From Lucinisca nassula (Eukaryota; Mollusca; Bivalvia; Lucinida; Lucinidae), in the NCBI GenBank assembly GCA_963580285.1, contig OY757011.1, positions 152,571,245-152,635,244 of the forward strand: a stretch of 64,000 nt of DNA, given 5' to 3'. Below are positions 54,481-64,000 of this stretch, piece by piece. The first letter of the stretch is position 1. The number at the start of each line of letters is the position of its first letter. The translations under genes and the position numbers were made by a program. The notes under the pieces were generated by a model that worked only from the letters and a program-made list of their open reading frames with translations, made no database searches and had not been told where the DNA came from.

Positions 54481-55277
54481 GGCCCCGCACTGAAAGTGTG
54501 GGTGCTCTATAGTAATCACTCTGTCCGTTCGTCTGTCTGTCCGTCCACATTTTTTTCATCCTCCATAACTTTCTTATTCCTGGATGGATTTAAATATATA
54601 CTTGGCAGAAATGTTAACCATAATGTGATGGAGTGTTGCGCGCAAGACTCAGGTCCGTACCTCAAAGGTCAAGGTCATACTTAGAGGTTAAAGGTCAAAA
54701 AAGGGTCTTTGTCGTGTCCAATCAATAACTTTGTTATTCCTGGATGGATTTAAATACTACTTGATATTAACCATAATGTGACGGAGTGTCTCGCGCAAGA
54801 CCCTCAGCCGTACCTCAAAGGTCAAGCTCAAACTTAGAGATAAAAGGTCAAAAAAGCGTCTTTTTATTGTGTCCAATCTTTAACTTTCTGTTACCTGGAT
54901 GGATTTAAATATTACTTAGCAGAAATATTAACCATAATGTGACAGTGTGTCACGCGCAAGACCCAGGTCCGTACCTCAAAGGTCAAGGTCATACTTAGAG
55001 GTGAAAGGAAAAAAAACGTCTTTTTTATCGTGTCCGATCAATATCTTTCTTATTCCTGGATTGATTTTAGAATAACTTGACAGTCATGTTAATCATCATG
55101 AGAGGATGTGTTGTGCGCAAAACCCAGGTTGGTTTCTAAAACCGAGTTATCATGTTCAAAATGATTCGTTGAGCTATGTTCTTTCGTTTCCTTGTTTTTT
55201 ATAGTTTTTTAACATCAACATTTTCTTACTCATCTGATAGGGCTGCCGGGGCGCTAGTCAGTTTCACTGACAGCTCT
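54481..55277. repeat. Tandem-repeat element with 'gggccccgc' start
   Basis: It begins 'gggccccgcactgaaagtgt' and ends near 'gggctgccggggcgctagtc'. Four units of ~170 bp share 'tattcctggatggatttaaa' and 'gacccaggtccgtacctcaa'. In the opposite sense the units resemble those of 17389-18590. Confidence 0.6.
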
Positions 55278-55617
55278 AGTTATATTGAAGGTACTTCCAC
55301 CAATAAATGAACAAAGTTTACGGCGTACTGACAGTCAATTGGTCCAGTTTTTATCAAGATTAAGATTCACCTTAAATAGCTTTATACTGTTTATTTATTT
55401 TTAGACTTTCAGATAAAAACTGATAACATTGGTAACATTGTTTACTTTGGTTTTCTCTTGTTTATAATATTTTTATACTTTGCTAATAAAAGATGTTAAC
55501 ATTTAATGTCTCTTCCTCCTTCGTCTTATACTCCCTTGTATGTATATTAGTCTCGTCACCTAACAATTACATGTTTAGTGGCCACATGACATGAATGTAT
55601 ACTTAGTATGTATGGAA
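55278..55617. other. Unassigned AT-rich spacer
   Basis: No supported feature. Confidence 0.4.
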
Positions 55618-55850
55618 GACCGCCTCTGTGGTCCAGTGATTAAGGTCGCTGACTTGTAATCACTGGAGGGTCATGGATTCGAGCCCCGCTATCGGCCATG
55701 ATCGTTTATGTGAGAACATTTGGTAGTTTGTGTCTGAGGATCGGAGTCTAGTACTGGTACTTTCCAGGAACGATGGTTAGGAAACTACCCGCCTGTATAT
55801 GACTGAAAGATTGTTGAACGGGTGTAAAACCTAACAAAACAAACAGTAGG
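55618..55850 (+). mobile_element. tRNA-derived SINE (family 5)
   Basis: Box A-like TGGTCCAGTGATTAAGG and box B-like GGATTCGAGCCCC are at tRNA-like spacing. The body ends in an AAAACAAAC tail. It is a single copy in this window. Confidence 0.7.
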
Positions 55851-56508
55851 TATGATGTGTTCTACCACATTATTGTCTCTCATAAATCTGTTAGGGACAT
55901 TTATTTTGTTTTGTTTGTCCATTTCTACTTGCCAAATCGCATATCGTCCGTGCTCCATAAGTCCATTATTCCTCCTGTCTGTCTGTTAGAAATGTCTTCT
56001 TCCAACTACTATTCAGATACTACTGAGAAAATTTCAATAAAACAGGGTCATCACAATGATCCCTTACTATCATAGTTGGTCAAAAGTGAGAATGTGATCA
56101 TTGGGTCACATGTCAATGCCTCAGTTACCTTAACATTGAAATATTTCTTCCAATAAATGTCAGGGTAGTGCCACATAGACAATTGACACCTCATGGGTTT
56201 GTCCATTCAAATTATATTGCCTTTGAGTACATTGCATCAAAAGTCTATGTCCCATTAACAAGAACAGTGCAATTTGCTTCCTCACCAGTACTTTCATTTA
56301 CATCAACTCGTACATCCATGTGGCGGCATTATGGCTACATTTACACCAGGAACAGTACCCTTAAAACCAGGCAAGCCTTTCCGTTTAAAAGGAACCTTCA
56401 TTTATTGTTCTGATTACATCCTGCCAAATCTGCTATGACATTTAACAGTGTTGAAATATTAGCAGGATGTTTAATGTTTTGGATCATTTTGAGGCTGATG
56501 ATGGTTTA

Positions 56509-56541
<33 letters not shown>

Positions 56542-56612
56542 CAATTTTTTTATTTACCTCACTCCTTGGGCAACCACTCAGCTGTGAACAAATTTCGCAT
56601 CTGATTAGTTTT
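55851..56612. other. Unassigned region with poly(T)
   Basis: There is no gene. A T run at 56513-56541 may be the tail of a reverse-oriented retroposon. The element beginning at 56613 follows. Confidence 0.4.
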
Positions 56613-57163
56613 TTGGGAAACAGTTACTTTCTTATTGAAATTAACCTGTTTTCTCCCCAAGTCGCTGATACTTGCATTCATCATCCTTGGTCAAACATTG
56701 CTGATGATCGTATAATATCTAGCACAGCACTATACTATCAGAATACTACTTGTCTGAATATCTCTCCGCATGCGTTGCGGAACTGCAATATTTCTGCGCG
56801 CTCGGCAGAAATTCAACAGCATATATTTCTGCGCGCTCGGCAGAAATGCGGCAGCATATATTTTTGCGCGCTCGGCAGAAATGCGGCAACATATTTTTCT
56901 GCGCGCTCGGCAGAAATGCGACAGCAAATATTTCTGAGCGCTCGGCAGAAATGCGACAGCGTGCTTCTAAGTAGTCAAGTATAGTGCTCATGTTACACAG
57001 CATAGAATTTTCTTAGTCAGCAGTTTTTGGCCGGGTTCATCAAATACTAGCTTCTTTCGCTAGGCTTAGACCACCTTTCGTCCAAGCGATCTGCGCGCCA
57101 TGCAGGTTCCGGCTTGGTCCCGCGTGATAAGCTAGTATCTTTGTTGCACTGGGCTGGTTCTCC
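56613..57163 (+). repeat. Penelope-like element, left pseudo-LTR (5'-truncated)
   Basis: It matches 59262-59873 in direct orientation over its whole length, including 'gctgatacttgcattcatca' and 'gcgccatgcaggttccggct'. It stops where the RT region starts. It contains five units of the hairpin minisatellite at 56790-56960. Confidence 0.8.
56790..56960. repeat. 33-bp minisatellite of small hairpins
   Basis: Each unit carries TTTCTGCGCGCTCGGCAGAA, whose 7-base arms pair around GCGCTCG. The unit length is a multiple of three, hence false open frames on both strands. Confidence 0.9.
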
Positions 57164-57165
57164 TG

Positions 57166-58160
57166 ATGCCAAATATATATGAAACAAGCCATCTCAGTAG
57201 TTTACTGGATATTTTACTTAAACCATTTCTTACAAAGGTAGAAAGCTATCTGAGAGATGGCATACACTTTCTCAATTCTATACCTAAAAAGGCGTCAGAA
57301 AATACTCGCCTGATTTCTTTTGACATTGTCAGTCTCTATTCAAACATCCCACATGATTTGGGCTTTGAGCCATTTCATTTTGGTTGGATAAATATCCCGA
57401 ATTAATAGCAGATCGCTACAATAAAACATTTATCATTGAAGCATTAAAAATAATATTAGAAAACAACACTTTTTCATTCAACAAAGATTATTTTAAGCAA
57501 ACAAAAGGCACGGCAATGGGGACAAAAGTTGCCCCTAAATATGCAACACTTGTTCTAGGGTTTTTGGAAGAAAAAATGTACGAAAAGATTAAGACGGAAA
57601 AGGATGAAAACTTCGCAAAATATATAAGGTAAGAATGGAAACGATATTTAGATGACTGTTTCATGTTTTGGGAGAGATCTATGTCTGACTTTGTCTATTT
57701 TAAAACTGTGTTAAACACATTACATGCAGGTATACAATTTAAAATGCAACAAAGTATTGAAAAACTTCCATTTCTGGATGTGATGGTGATTAAAAATGGG
57801 ACTTCTATAATAACTGATATTTATTTTAAGACCACAGACTCAAAACAATATCTAAATTTCAAATCTTGTCACCCTAAACCCACAAAAACTAACATACCAT
57901 TCACACTAGCTCGTCGAATTTGCACTATTGTTTCCGATTTAAGCATACTGAAAACACGCCTACAAGAACTGGCAACCATTCTTATAAGCAGAAAATATCC
58001 ATGGGACGTTATTAAAACAGGCATTTCTAAGGCCATGCAAATACCTAGAAACACTCTATTAAATACACAAACAGATATAGTAGAAAACATAACACCTTTT
58101 ATTTCCACATTTAACCCAAAAAAACAGAGAAGTATTTGGCATATTAAAAAACTAATATGA
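57166..58160 (+). pseudogene. Penelope-like element reverse transcriptase
   Basis: LISFDIVSLYSNIPH (near 57310) is the A-motif region, GTAMGTKVAPKYA (near 57515) the B motif, and RYLDDCFMFW (near 57645) the catalytic box with both aspartates. LPFLDVMVIKNGT and DIYFKTTDSKQYL (near 57770-57850) are typical of the thumb region. There is a frame change near 57390 and an in-frame TAA near 57630. The N-terminal part before the A motif is short, so the copy is also truncated. Confidence 0.85.
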
Positions 58161-58700
58161 ACATTTTCAATAATGATGAAAGAATGAAAAATATTATGGA
58201 AACTACAAAAATCATAAAAGGCAAACGCCAACTTCCGAATCTACGCCGTATCTTAATAAATTCGGAATTTCGCGAAAACAGGGCTCAACCTTGCGTTAGC
58301 AAATGCAATGAGCCAAGGTGCGGCCTATGTAAAAATAATATTGAGGAATCATCCTTACAATTAAAACAAAAAAAAAAACCTTTCACGTAAAAGAAGATAT
58401 GAATTGTACTGTGCAAAACGTTTTGTATGTATTGGTGTGTAACGGGTGTAATGAATATTACATAGGCCAGACATTAGACAAATTAAGAAATAGAAAAAAC
58501 AGTGCATGATCAACAAATAAGAGATCCATCAACAAGACAAATGCCAGTAAGCGCACATATAGACAATTGTTGTAAAACGGAACCTAAGTTTTCAATGTTT
58601 CCGTTTTATAAATTCCATAAACATGATGTTTCAGCTAGGCTGACCAAAGAACGATACTTTATTGACGTTTTCAAACCAATTCTAAACACTTTATTATGAC
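58161..58700 (+). pseudogene. Penelope-like element linker and GIY-YIG endonuclease
   Basis: CVSKCNEPRCGLC (near 58295) is the Cys-rich linker seen between RT and nuclease in Penelope-like elements. LYVLVCNGCNEYYIGQT (near 58420-58480) is the GIY-YIG motif region. FYKFHKHDVSARLTKERYFI (near 58605) is the domain end. Frames change near 58380 and 58495. The nuclease nicks target DNA for primed reverse transcription. Confidence 0.82.
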
Positions 58701-58964
58701 GTGTCAAATTTTGCGCACGTTCCGTCCACATGTGTACGCATATTTGCTTAGTGACGTTGCTTAGAAACAGCGCATAGTTTGGCGCCATTATTGTCCTGAA
58801 GATCTGAAACCGGTTGACAATAATAAAAATACTATTAAACCGTCCATGTGCTAATGTTATTTACTTTTTACATATAACTATCTTGTTTCGGGACATTTTT
58901 GTTAGTTTTCATATATATATATATTGCGTGGACTTGCTCGTTTCATTAATTGGTAGCTCAAAAT
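58701..58964 (+). other. Penelope-like element 3' UTR
   Basis: It ends with a 43-bp segment beginning TTGCGTGGACTTGCTCG (58924-58966) that recurs at 59874-59917 on the far side of the right pseudo-LTR. Confidence 0.6.
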
Positions 58965-59873
58965 AAATGATGATTTATTTTAAAGAATAAATATGGTTTA
59001 TTTTGACTGTTTGACATTATTTACATACCGTGTGAGCATTTCTCTATGGTCCCTGCAGGTATTTAAGTTCATTTCGAAACTGCTTCATTTCAGTTTGGCA
59101 TGGAGCCCGACTAGAGTGGATGTTATCCACCACCGCCCCACCACCTTAACCATCATCAGTCTTTATGTGGATGATCAGCCCAGGTTTAATTTAGGTTTAC
59201 TTTACTTTTGTGAACATATTGATAGGGGAAACTGTATATATCCTTACTTTCTTATGGAAAAGGGGGAAACAGTTACTTTCTTATTGAAATTAACCTGTTT
59301 TCTCCCCAAGTCGCTGATACTTGCATTCATCATCCTTGGTCAAACATTGCTGATGATCGTATCATATCTAGCATAGCACTATACTATCAGAATACTGCTT
59401 GTCTGAATATCACTCCGCATGCGTTGCGGAACTGCAATATTTCTGCGCGCTCGGCAGAAATGCAACAGCAAATATTTCTGCGCGCTCGGCAGAAATGCGA
59501 CAGCAAATATTTCTGCGCGCTCGGCAGAAATGTGGCAGCATATATTTCTGCGCGCTCGGCAGAAATGCGGCAGCATATATTTCTGCGCGCTCGGCAGAAA
59601 TGCGGCAACATATATTTCTGCGCGCTCGGCAGAAATGCGACAGCAAATATTTCTGAGCGCTCGGCAGAAATGCGACAGCGTGCTTCTAAGTAGTCAAGTA
59701 TAGTGCTCATGTTACACAGCATAGAATTTTCTTAGTCAGCAGTTTTTGGCCGGGTTCATCAAATACTAGCTTCTTTCGCTAGGCTTAGACCACCTTTCGT
59801 CCAAGCGATCTGCGCGCCATGCAGGTTCCGGCTTGGTCCCGCGTGCTAAGCTAGTATCTTTGTTGCACTGGGC
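58965..59873 (+). repeat. Penelope-like element, right pseudo-LTR
   Basis: It starts with the ~156-bp block also found at 48726-48881. From 59262 it is a copy of the left pseudo-LTR, with seven minisatellite units at 59442-59680. The same 43-bp 3' UTR segment stands before and after it, which fits a tandem pair of elements in which the second lost its coding part. Confidence 0.75.
59442..59680. repeat. 33-bp hairpin minisatellite, second array
   Basis: Seven units of the TTTCTGCGCGCTCGGCAGAA hairpin, two more than in the left pseudo-LTR. Confidence 0.9.
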
Positions 59874-59917
59874 TATTGCGTGGACTTGCTCGTTTCATTA
59901 ATTGGTAGATCAAAATA

Positions 59918-60526
59918 ACCAGTTGTTTTGAGCACAAATAAGGATGTATCCTTTTCAAATATTTGGCAAAATCACTATAATAATTAGAAATCGCTGTTGA
60001 CGAACAAACAGAAATGGTTTGTGCCTTGACAGAAAACAATGGAAACACACACACATATAAGGAAGAAACTACATGTACTTACCAATTCAGCAATGATTTG
60101 CGACGTACTGATTTTTCGCCAGATTAAAATAAAACAGATTACTCAATTGTTCGATCACAGGAACACATTTTTAGTCAGCGAATAATAAAACCTAGAGGAA
60201 AACCTGTGCTGTCATTGAACACAGATCATTCGGTATCTCAGGTTTTTTTTATGTTTTGATCTTTGAATAGCGCAGCGACTATACTTGAGAAGACTGGTCA
60301 GATCAGTCTGTGCGCAGGCTGATCTGAGTCTTCTCAAGTCACCTTGGTCCTATTGTAGGCTTTGTCGGGCCTCTAATCAAATTTTGAACGTTCAATGAGC
60401 TTCAACAATAAACGTGCAGGGTTTATTGAAATAAAACTGAATGCAAATACTCGTAGTGTAATTTGTTTTTTGTTCACAGACAAGAAAAGACTGGAGAGGG
60501 GTGGAGATGAGACATGTTTTCTACAA
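59918..60526. other. Unassigned region with an imperfect hairpin
   Basis: An imperfect hairpin lies at 60283-60339 with arms ACTTGAGAAGACT / AGTCTTCTCAAGT and inner GATCAG / CTGATC. Otherwise nothing is recognised. Confidence 0.5.
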
Positions 60527-63500
60527 GCCCAACTGAACTGGCCCAGAAAACACGTACACTTCATATTTTCCAGTTCTGTGGTGTATTCCTCGCTTCCAAA
60601 GGATAACCCTTTCTAGAACATATTTAACGTCACTACAGCTGGTGTCTTGGAATGTATAGCGGCCGTAAAAAGTTTCCCTGCCCTACATCATAGTGTAGTT
60701 TTGTTTTTCTTGTCCTTTGGGATCATTGATTCCATTGTGGAAGTTTGAAAGTATTTGAGGGTCACTGATGATGCCTAATTGGCCGAAACTAGCTAGTATG
60801 GCCCAGAAAACATGTACACTTCATATTTTCCAGTTCTGTGGTGTATTCCTAGCTTCCAACGGATAACCCTTTCTACATATTTAATGTCACTGCAGCTGGT
60901 GTCTGGGAATGTGTGGCGGCCGTAAAAAGTCTCCCTGCCCTATATCGTAGTGTAGTTTATATTTTCTTGTCCTTTTTGGATCTTTGATTCCATTGTTGTA
61001 TTTTGAGAATATTTGAGGGTCACTGATGATGCCTAATTGGCCGAAACTAGCTAGTATGGCCCAGAAAACATGTACACTCTATGCTTTCCAGGTCTGTGGT
61101 ATATTCCTTGCTTCCAAAGGATAACCCTTTCTAGAACATATTTAACGTCAATGCAGCTGGTGGCGGGGAATGTGTGGCGGCCGTAAAAAGTCTCCCTGCC
61201 CTATATCATAGTGTAGTTTATATTTTCTTGTCCTTTGGGATCTTTGATTCCATTGTTGAATTTTGAGAATATTTGAGGGTCACTGATGATGCCTAATTGG
61301 GCGAAACTAGCTAGTCTGGCCCATAAAACATGTACACTTCATATTTTCCAGTTCTGTGGTGGATTCCTTGCTTCCAAAGGATAACCCTTTCTAGAACATA
61401 TTTGGCGTCACTGCAGCTGGTGTTTGGGAATGTGTGGCGGCCGTAAAAAGTCGTCCTGCCCTATATCATAGTGTAGTTTATATTTTCTTGTCCTTTGGGA
61501 TCTTTGATTCCATTGTTGAATTTTGACAATATTTGAGGGTCACTGATGATGCCTAATTGGCCGAAACTAGCTAGTCAGGCCCAGAAAACATGTACACTTC
61601 ATATGTTCCAGTTCTGTGGTGTAGTCCTTGCTTCCAAAGTATAACCCTTTCTAGAAGATATTTAACGTCACCGCAGCTGGTGTCTGGGAATGTGTGGCGG
61701 TCGTAAAAAGTCTCCCTGCCCTATATCATAGTGTAGTTTATATTTTCTTGTCCGTTGGGATCTTTGATTCCATGTTGAATTTTGAGAATATTTGAGGGTC
61801 ACTGATGATGCCTAATTGGGCGAAACTAGCTAGTCTGGCCCAGAAAACATGTGCACTTAATATTTTCCAGTTCTGTGGTGTATTCCTTGCTTCCAAAGGA
61901 TAACCCTTTTTAGAACATATTTGGCGTCACTGCAGCTGGTGTCTGGGAATGGGTGGCGGCCGTAAAAAGCCTCCCTGCCCTATATCACAGTGTAGATTAT
62001 ATTTTCTTGTCCTTTGGGATCTTTGATTCCATTGTTGAATTTTGAGAATATTTGAGGGTCACTGATGATGCCTAATTTGGCGAAACTAGCTAGTCTGGCC
62101 CATAAAACATGTACACTTCATATTTTCCAGTTCTGTGGTGGATTCCTTGCTTCCAAAGGATAACCCTTTCTAGAACATATTTGGCGTCACTGCAGCTGGT
62201 GTTTGGGAATGTGTGGCGGCCGTAAAAAGTCGTCCTGCCCTATATCACAGTGTAGTTTATATTTTCTTGTCCTTTGGGATCTTTGATTCCATTGTTGAAT
62301 TTTGACAATATTTGAGGGTCACTGATGATGCCTAAATGGCCAAAACTAGCTAGTCAGGCCCAGAAAACATGTACACTTCATATGTTCCTGTTCTGTGGTG
62401 TAGTCCTTGCTTCCAAAGTATAACCCTTTCTAGAAGATACTTAACGTCACTGCAGCTGGTGTCTGGGAATGTGTGGCGGCCGTAAAAAGTCTCCCTGCCC
62501 TATATCATAGTGTAGTTTATATTTTCTTGTCCTTTTGGATCTTTGATTCCATTGTTGAATTTTGAGAATATTTGAGGGTCACTGATGATGCCTAATTGGG
62601 CGAAACTAGCTAGTCTGGCCCATAAAACATGTACACTTCATATTTTCCAGTTCTGAGGTGGATTCCTTGCTTCCAAAGGATAACCCTTTCTAGAACATAT
62701 TTAACGTCACTGCAGCTGGTGTCTGGGAATGTGTGGTGGTCGTAAAAAGTCTCCCTGTCCTATATCATAGTGTAGTTTATATTTTCTTGTCCTTTGGGAT
62801 CTTTGATTCCATTGTTGAATTTTGAGAAAATTTGAGGGTCACTGATGATGCCTAATTGGCCGAAACTAACTAGTCTGGTCCAGAAAACATGTACACTTCA
62901 TATTTTCCAGTTCTGTGGTATAGTCCTTGCTTCCAAAGGATAACCCTTTCTAGAACATATTTAACGTCACTGCAGCTGGTGTCTGGGAATGTGTGGCGGC
63001 CGTAAAAATTCTCCCTGCCCTATATCATAGTGTAGTTTATATTTTCTTGTCCTTTTGGATCTTTGATTCCATTGTTGAATTTTGAGAATATTTGAGGGTC
63101 ACTGATGATGCCTTATTGGGCGAAACAAGCTAGTCTGGCCCAGAAAACATGTACACTTCATATTTTCCAGTTCTGTGGTTTAGTCCTTGCTTCCAAAGGA
63201 TAACCCTTTCTAGAACATATTTAACGTCACTGCAGCTGGTGTCTGGGAATGTGTGGCGGCCGTAAAAAGTCTCCCTGCCCTATATCATAGTGTAGTTTAT
63301 ATTTTCTTGTCCTTCAGGATCTTTGATTCCATTGTAAAATTTTGACAATATTTGAGGGTCACTGATGATGCCTAATTGGCCGAAACTAGCTAGACTGGCC
63401 CAGAAAACATGTACACTTCATATTTTCCAGTTCTGTGGTGTATCCCTTGCTTCCAAAGGATAACCCTTTCTAGAACATATTTAACGTCACTGCAACTGGT

Positions 63501-64000
63501 GTCTGGGAATGTGTGGCGGCCGTAAAAAGTCTCCCTGCCCAATATCATAGTGTAGTTTATAATTTCTTGTCCTTTGGGATCTTTGATTCAATTGTTGAAT
63601 TTTGGGAATATTTGAGGGTCACTGATGATGCGTAATTGGCCGGAAAGAGCGTGTCTGGTCCAGAAAACATGTACACTTCATATTTTCCAGTTCTGTGGTG
63701 TATTCCTTTCTTCCAAAGGATAACCCTTTCTAGAACATATTTAACGTCACTGCAGCTGGTGTCAGGGAATGTGTGGCGGTCGTAAAAAGTATCCCTGCCC
63801 TATATAACAGTGTAGTTTATATTTTCGTGTCCTTTGCGATCTTTGATTCCATTGTTGAATTTTGAGAAAATTTGAGGGTCACTGATGCTGCCTAATTGGC
63901 CGAAACTAGCTAGTCTGGCCCAGAAAACATGTACACTTCATATTTTCCAGTTCTGTGGTGTATTCCTTGCTTCCAAATGATAACCCTTTCTAGAACATAT
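60527..64000 (+). repeat. Hammerhead-derived satellite (array C), 13 units of ~260 bp, open at window end
   Basis: Core positions (CTGATGA start) are 60765, 61023, 61283, 61543, 61802, 62062, 62322, 62582, 62842, 63102, 63362, 63622 and 63882, a spacing of 258-260 bp. The unit is the same family as array B. Every unit has T instead of G right after CTGATGA, so the first helix II pair is lost. Further lesions are: GAAA changed at 62322, the cleavage triplet GAC at 63362, a disrupted GAAA/helix III at 63622 and CTGATGC at 63882. The array is best read as amplified, mostly inactive ribozyme DNA. Confidence 0.88.

Noticed and set aside
56730..57003. Open frames over the 33-bp minisatellite, also at 59379-59722
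   Set aside because: The period is a multiple of three and the unit is a hairpin, so both strands stay open without coding.
59350..59375. Hammerhead-like CTGATGA in the Penelope-like pseudo-LTRs (also 56701) and at 56495
   Set aside because: No GAAA, helix II or cleavage triplet follows at the required distance. I found no hammerhead in these pseudo-LTRs.
60527..64000. CRISPR-like or gene-array interpretation of the regular ~260-bp spacing
   Set aside because: Units are contiguous whole repeats without unique spacers, contain a recognisable ribozyme fold, and the setting is a eukaryotic genome.

Overview
The window looks like non-coding-rich nuclear DNA of a marine lophotrochozoan animal, most likely a bivalve mollusc. 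The reasons are an AT-rich background, almost no open genes, several tRNA-derived SINE families, DIRS-type and Penelope-like retroelements, foldback MITEs, and many elements made of 100-200 bp tandem units closed by a small hairpin, a design described for oyster 'pearl' and Helentron-derived elements. I cannot name the species from sequence alone.

Layout. 1-9.2 kb: hairpin-ended tandem-repeat elements, a ~141 bp tandem array, and a Penelope-like RT remnant (minus) whose 3' tail recurs six times in the window. 9.23-16.12 kb: two 45-bp terminal inverted repeats with three subterminal 14-bp motifs at each end delimit a candidate 6.9-kb DNA transposon. It holds a three-unit hammerhead ribozyme array and decayed LINE fragments. 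16.4-24.7 kb: a 21-bp palindromic minisatellite, MITEs, foldback elements, SINEs and microsatellites, much of it nested. 24.8-29.4 kb: the only host-type genes, a spliced FLYWCH/MULE-like fragment and an intact single-exon DUF229 membrane protein, both minus. 30-37 kb: a long degenerate tandem-repeat element, SINEs and microsatellites. 37.5-39.1 kb: a nearly intact Tc1/mariner element. 40-48 kb: tandem repeats, a satellite and a foldback. 48-53 kb: a two-unit hammerhead array, then a decayed tyrosine-recombinase (DIRS/Ngaro-type) retroelement whose last codons come from an inserted MITE. 54.5-60 kb: a decayed Penelope-like element with GIY-YIG endonuclease and pseudo-LTRs containing a hairpin minisatellite. 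60.5-64 kb: a hammerhead-derived satellite with 13 units of ~260 bp that runs off the window end.

The most interesting system is the set of three hammerhead arrays (383/382, 261 and ~260 bp monomers). All carry a recognisable type I hammerhead plus a second conserved ~95-bp block shared between families that otherwise differ. The two short arrays keep complete ribozymes. The long array has lost the G10.1-C11.1 pair in every unit and shows further core lesions, as expected if a dead ribozyme monomer was amplified as satellite DNA. Retrozyme-like circular RNAs are known in metazoans; which reverse transcriptase mobilises these is unknown, and the Penelope-like elements nearby are only candidates.

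Coordinates of repeat edges are read by eye. They are exact where target-site duplications are given and approximate elsewhere.
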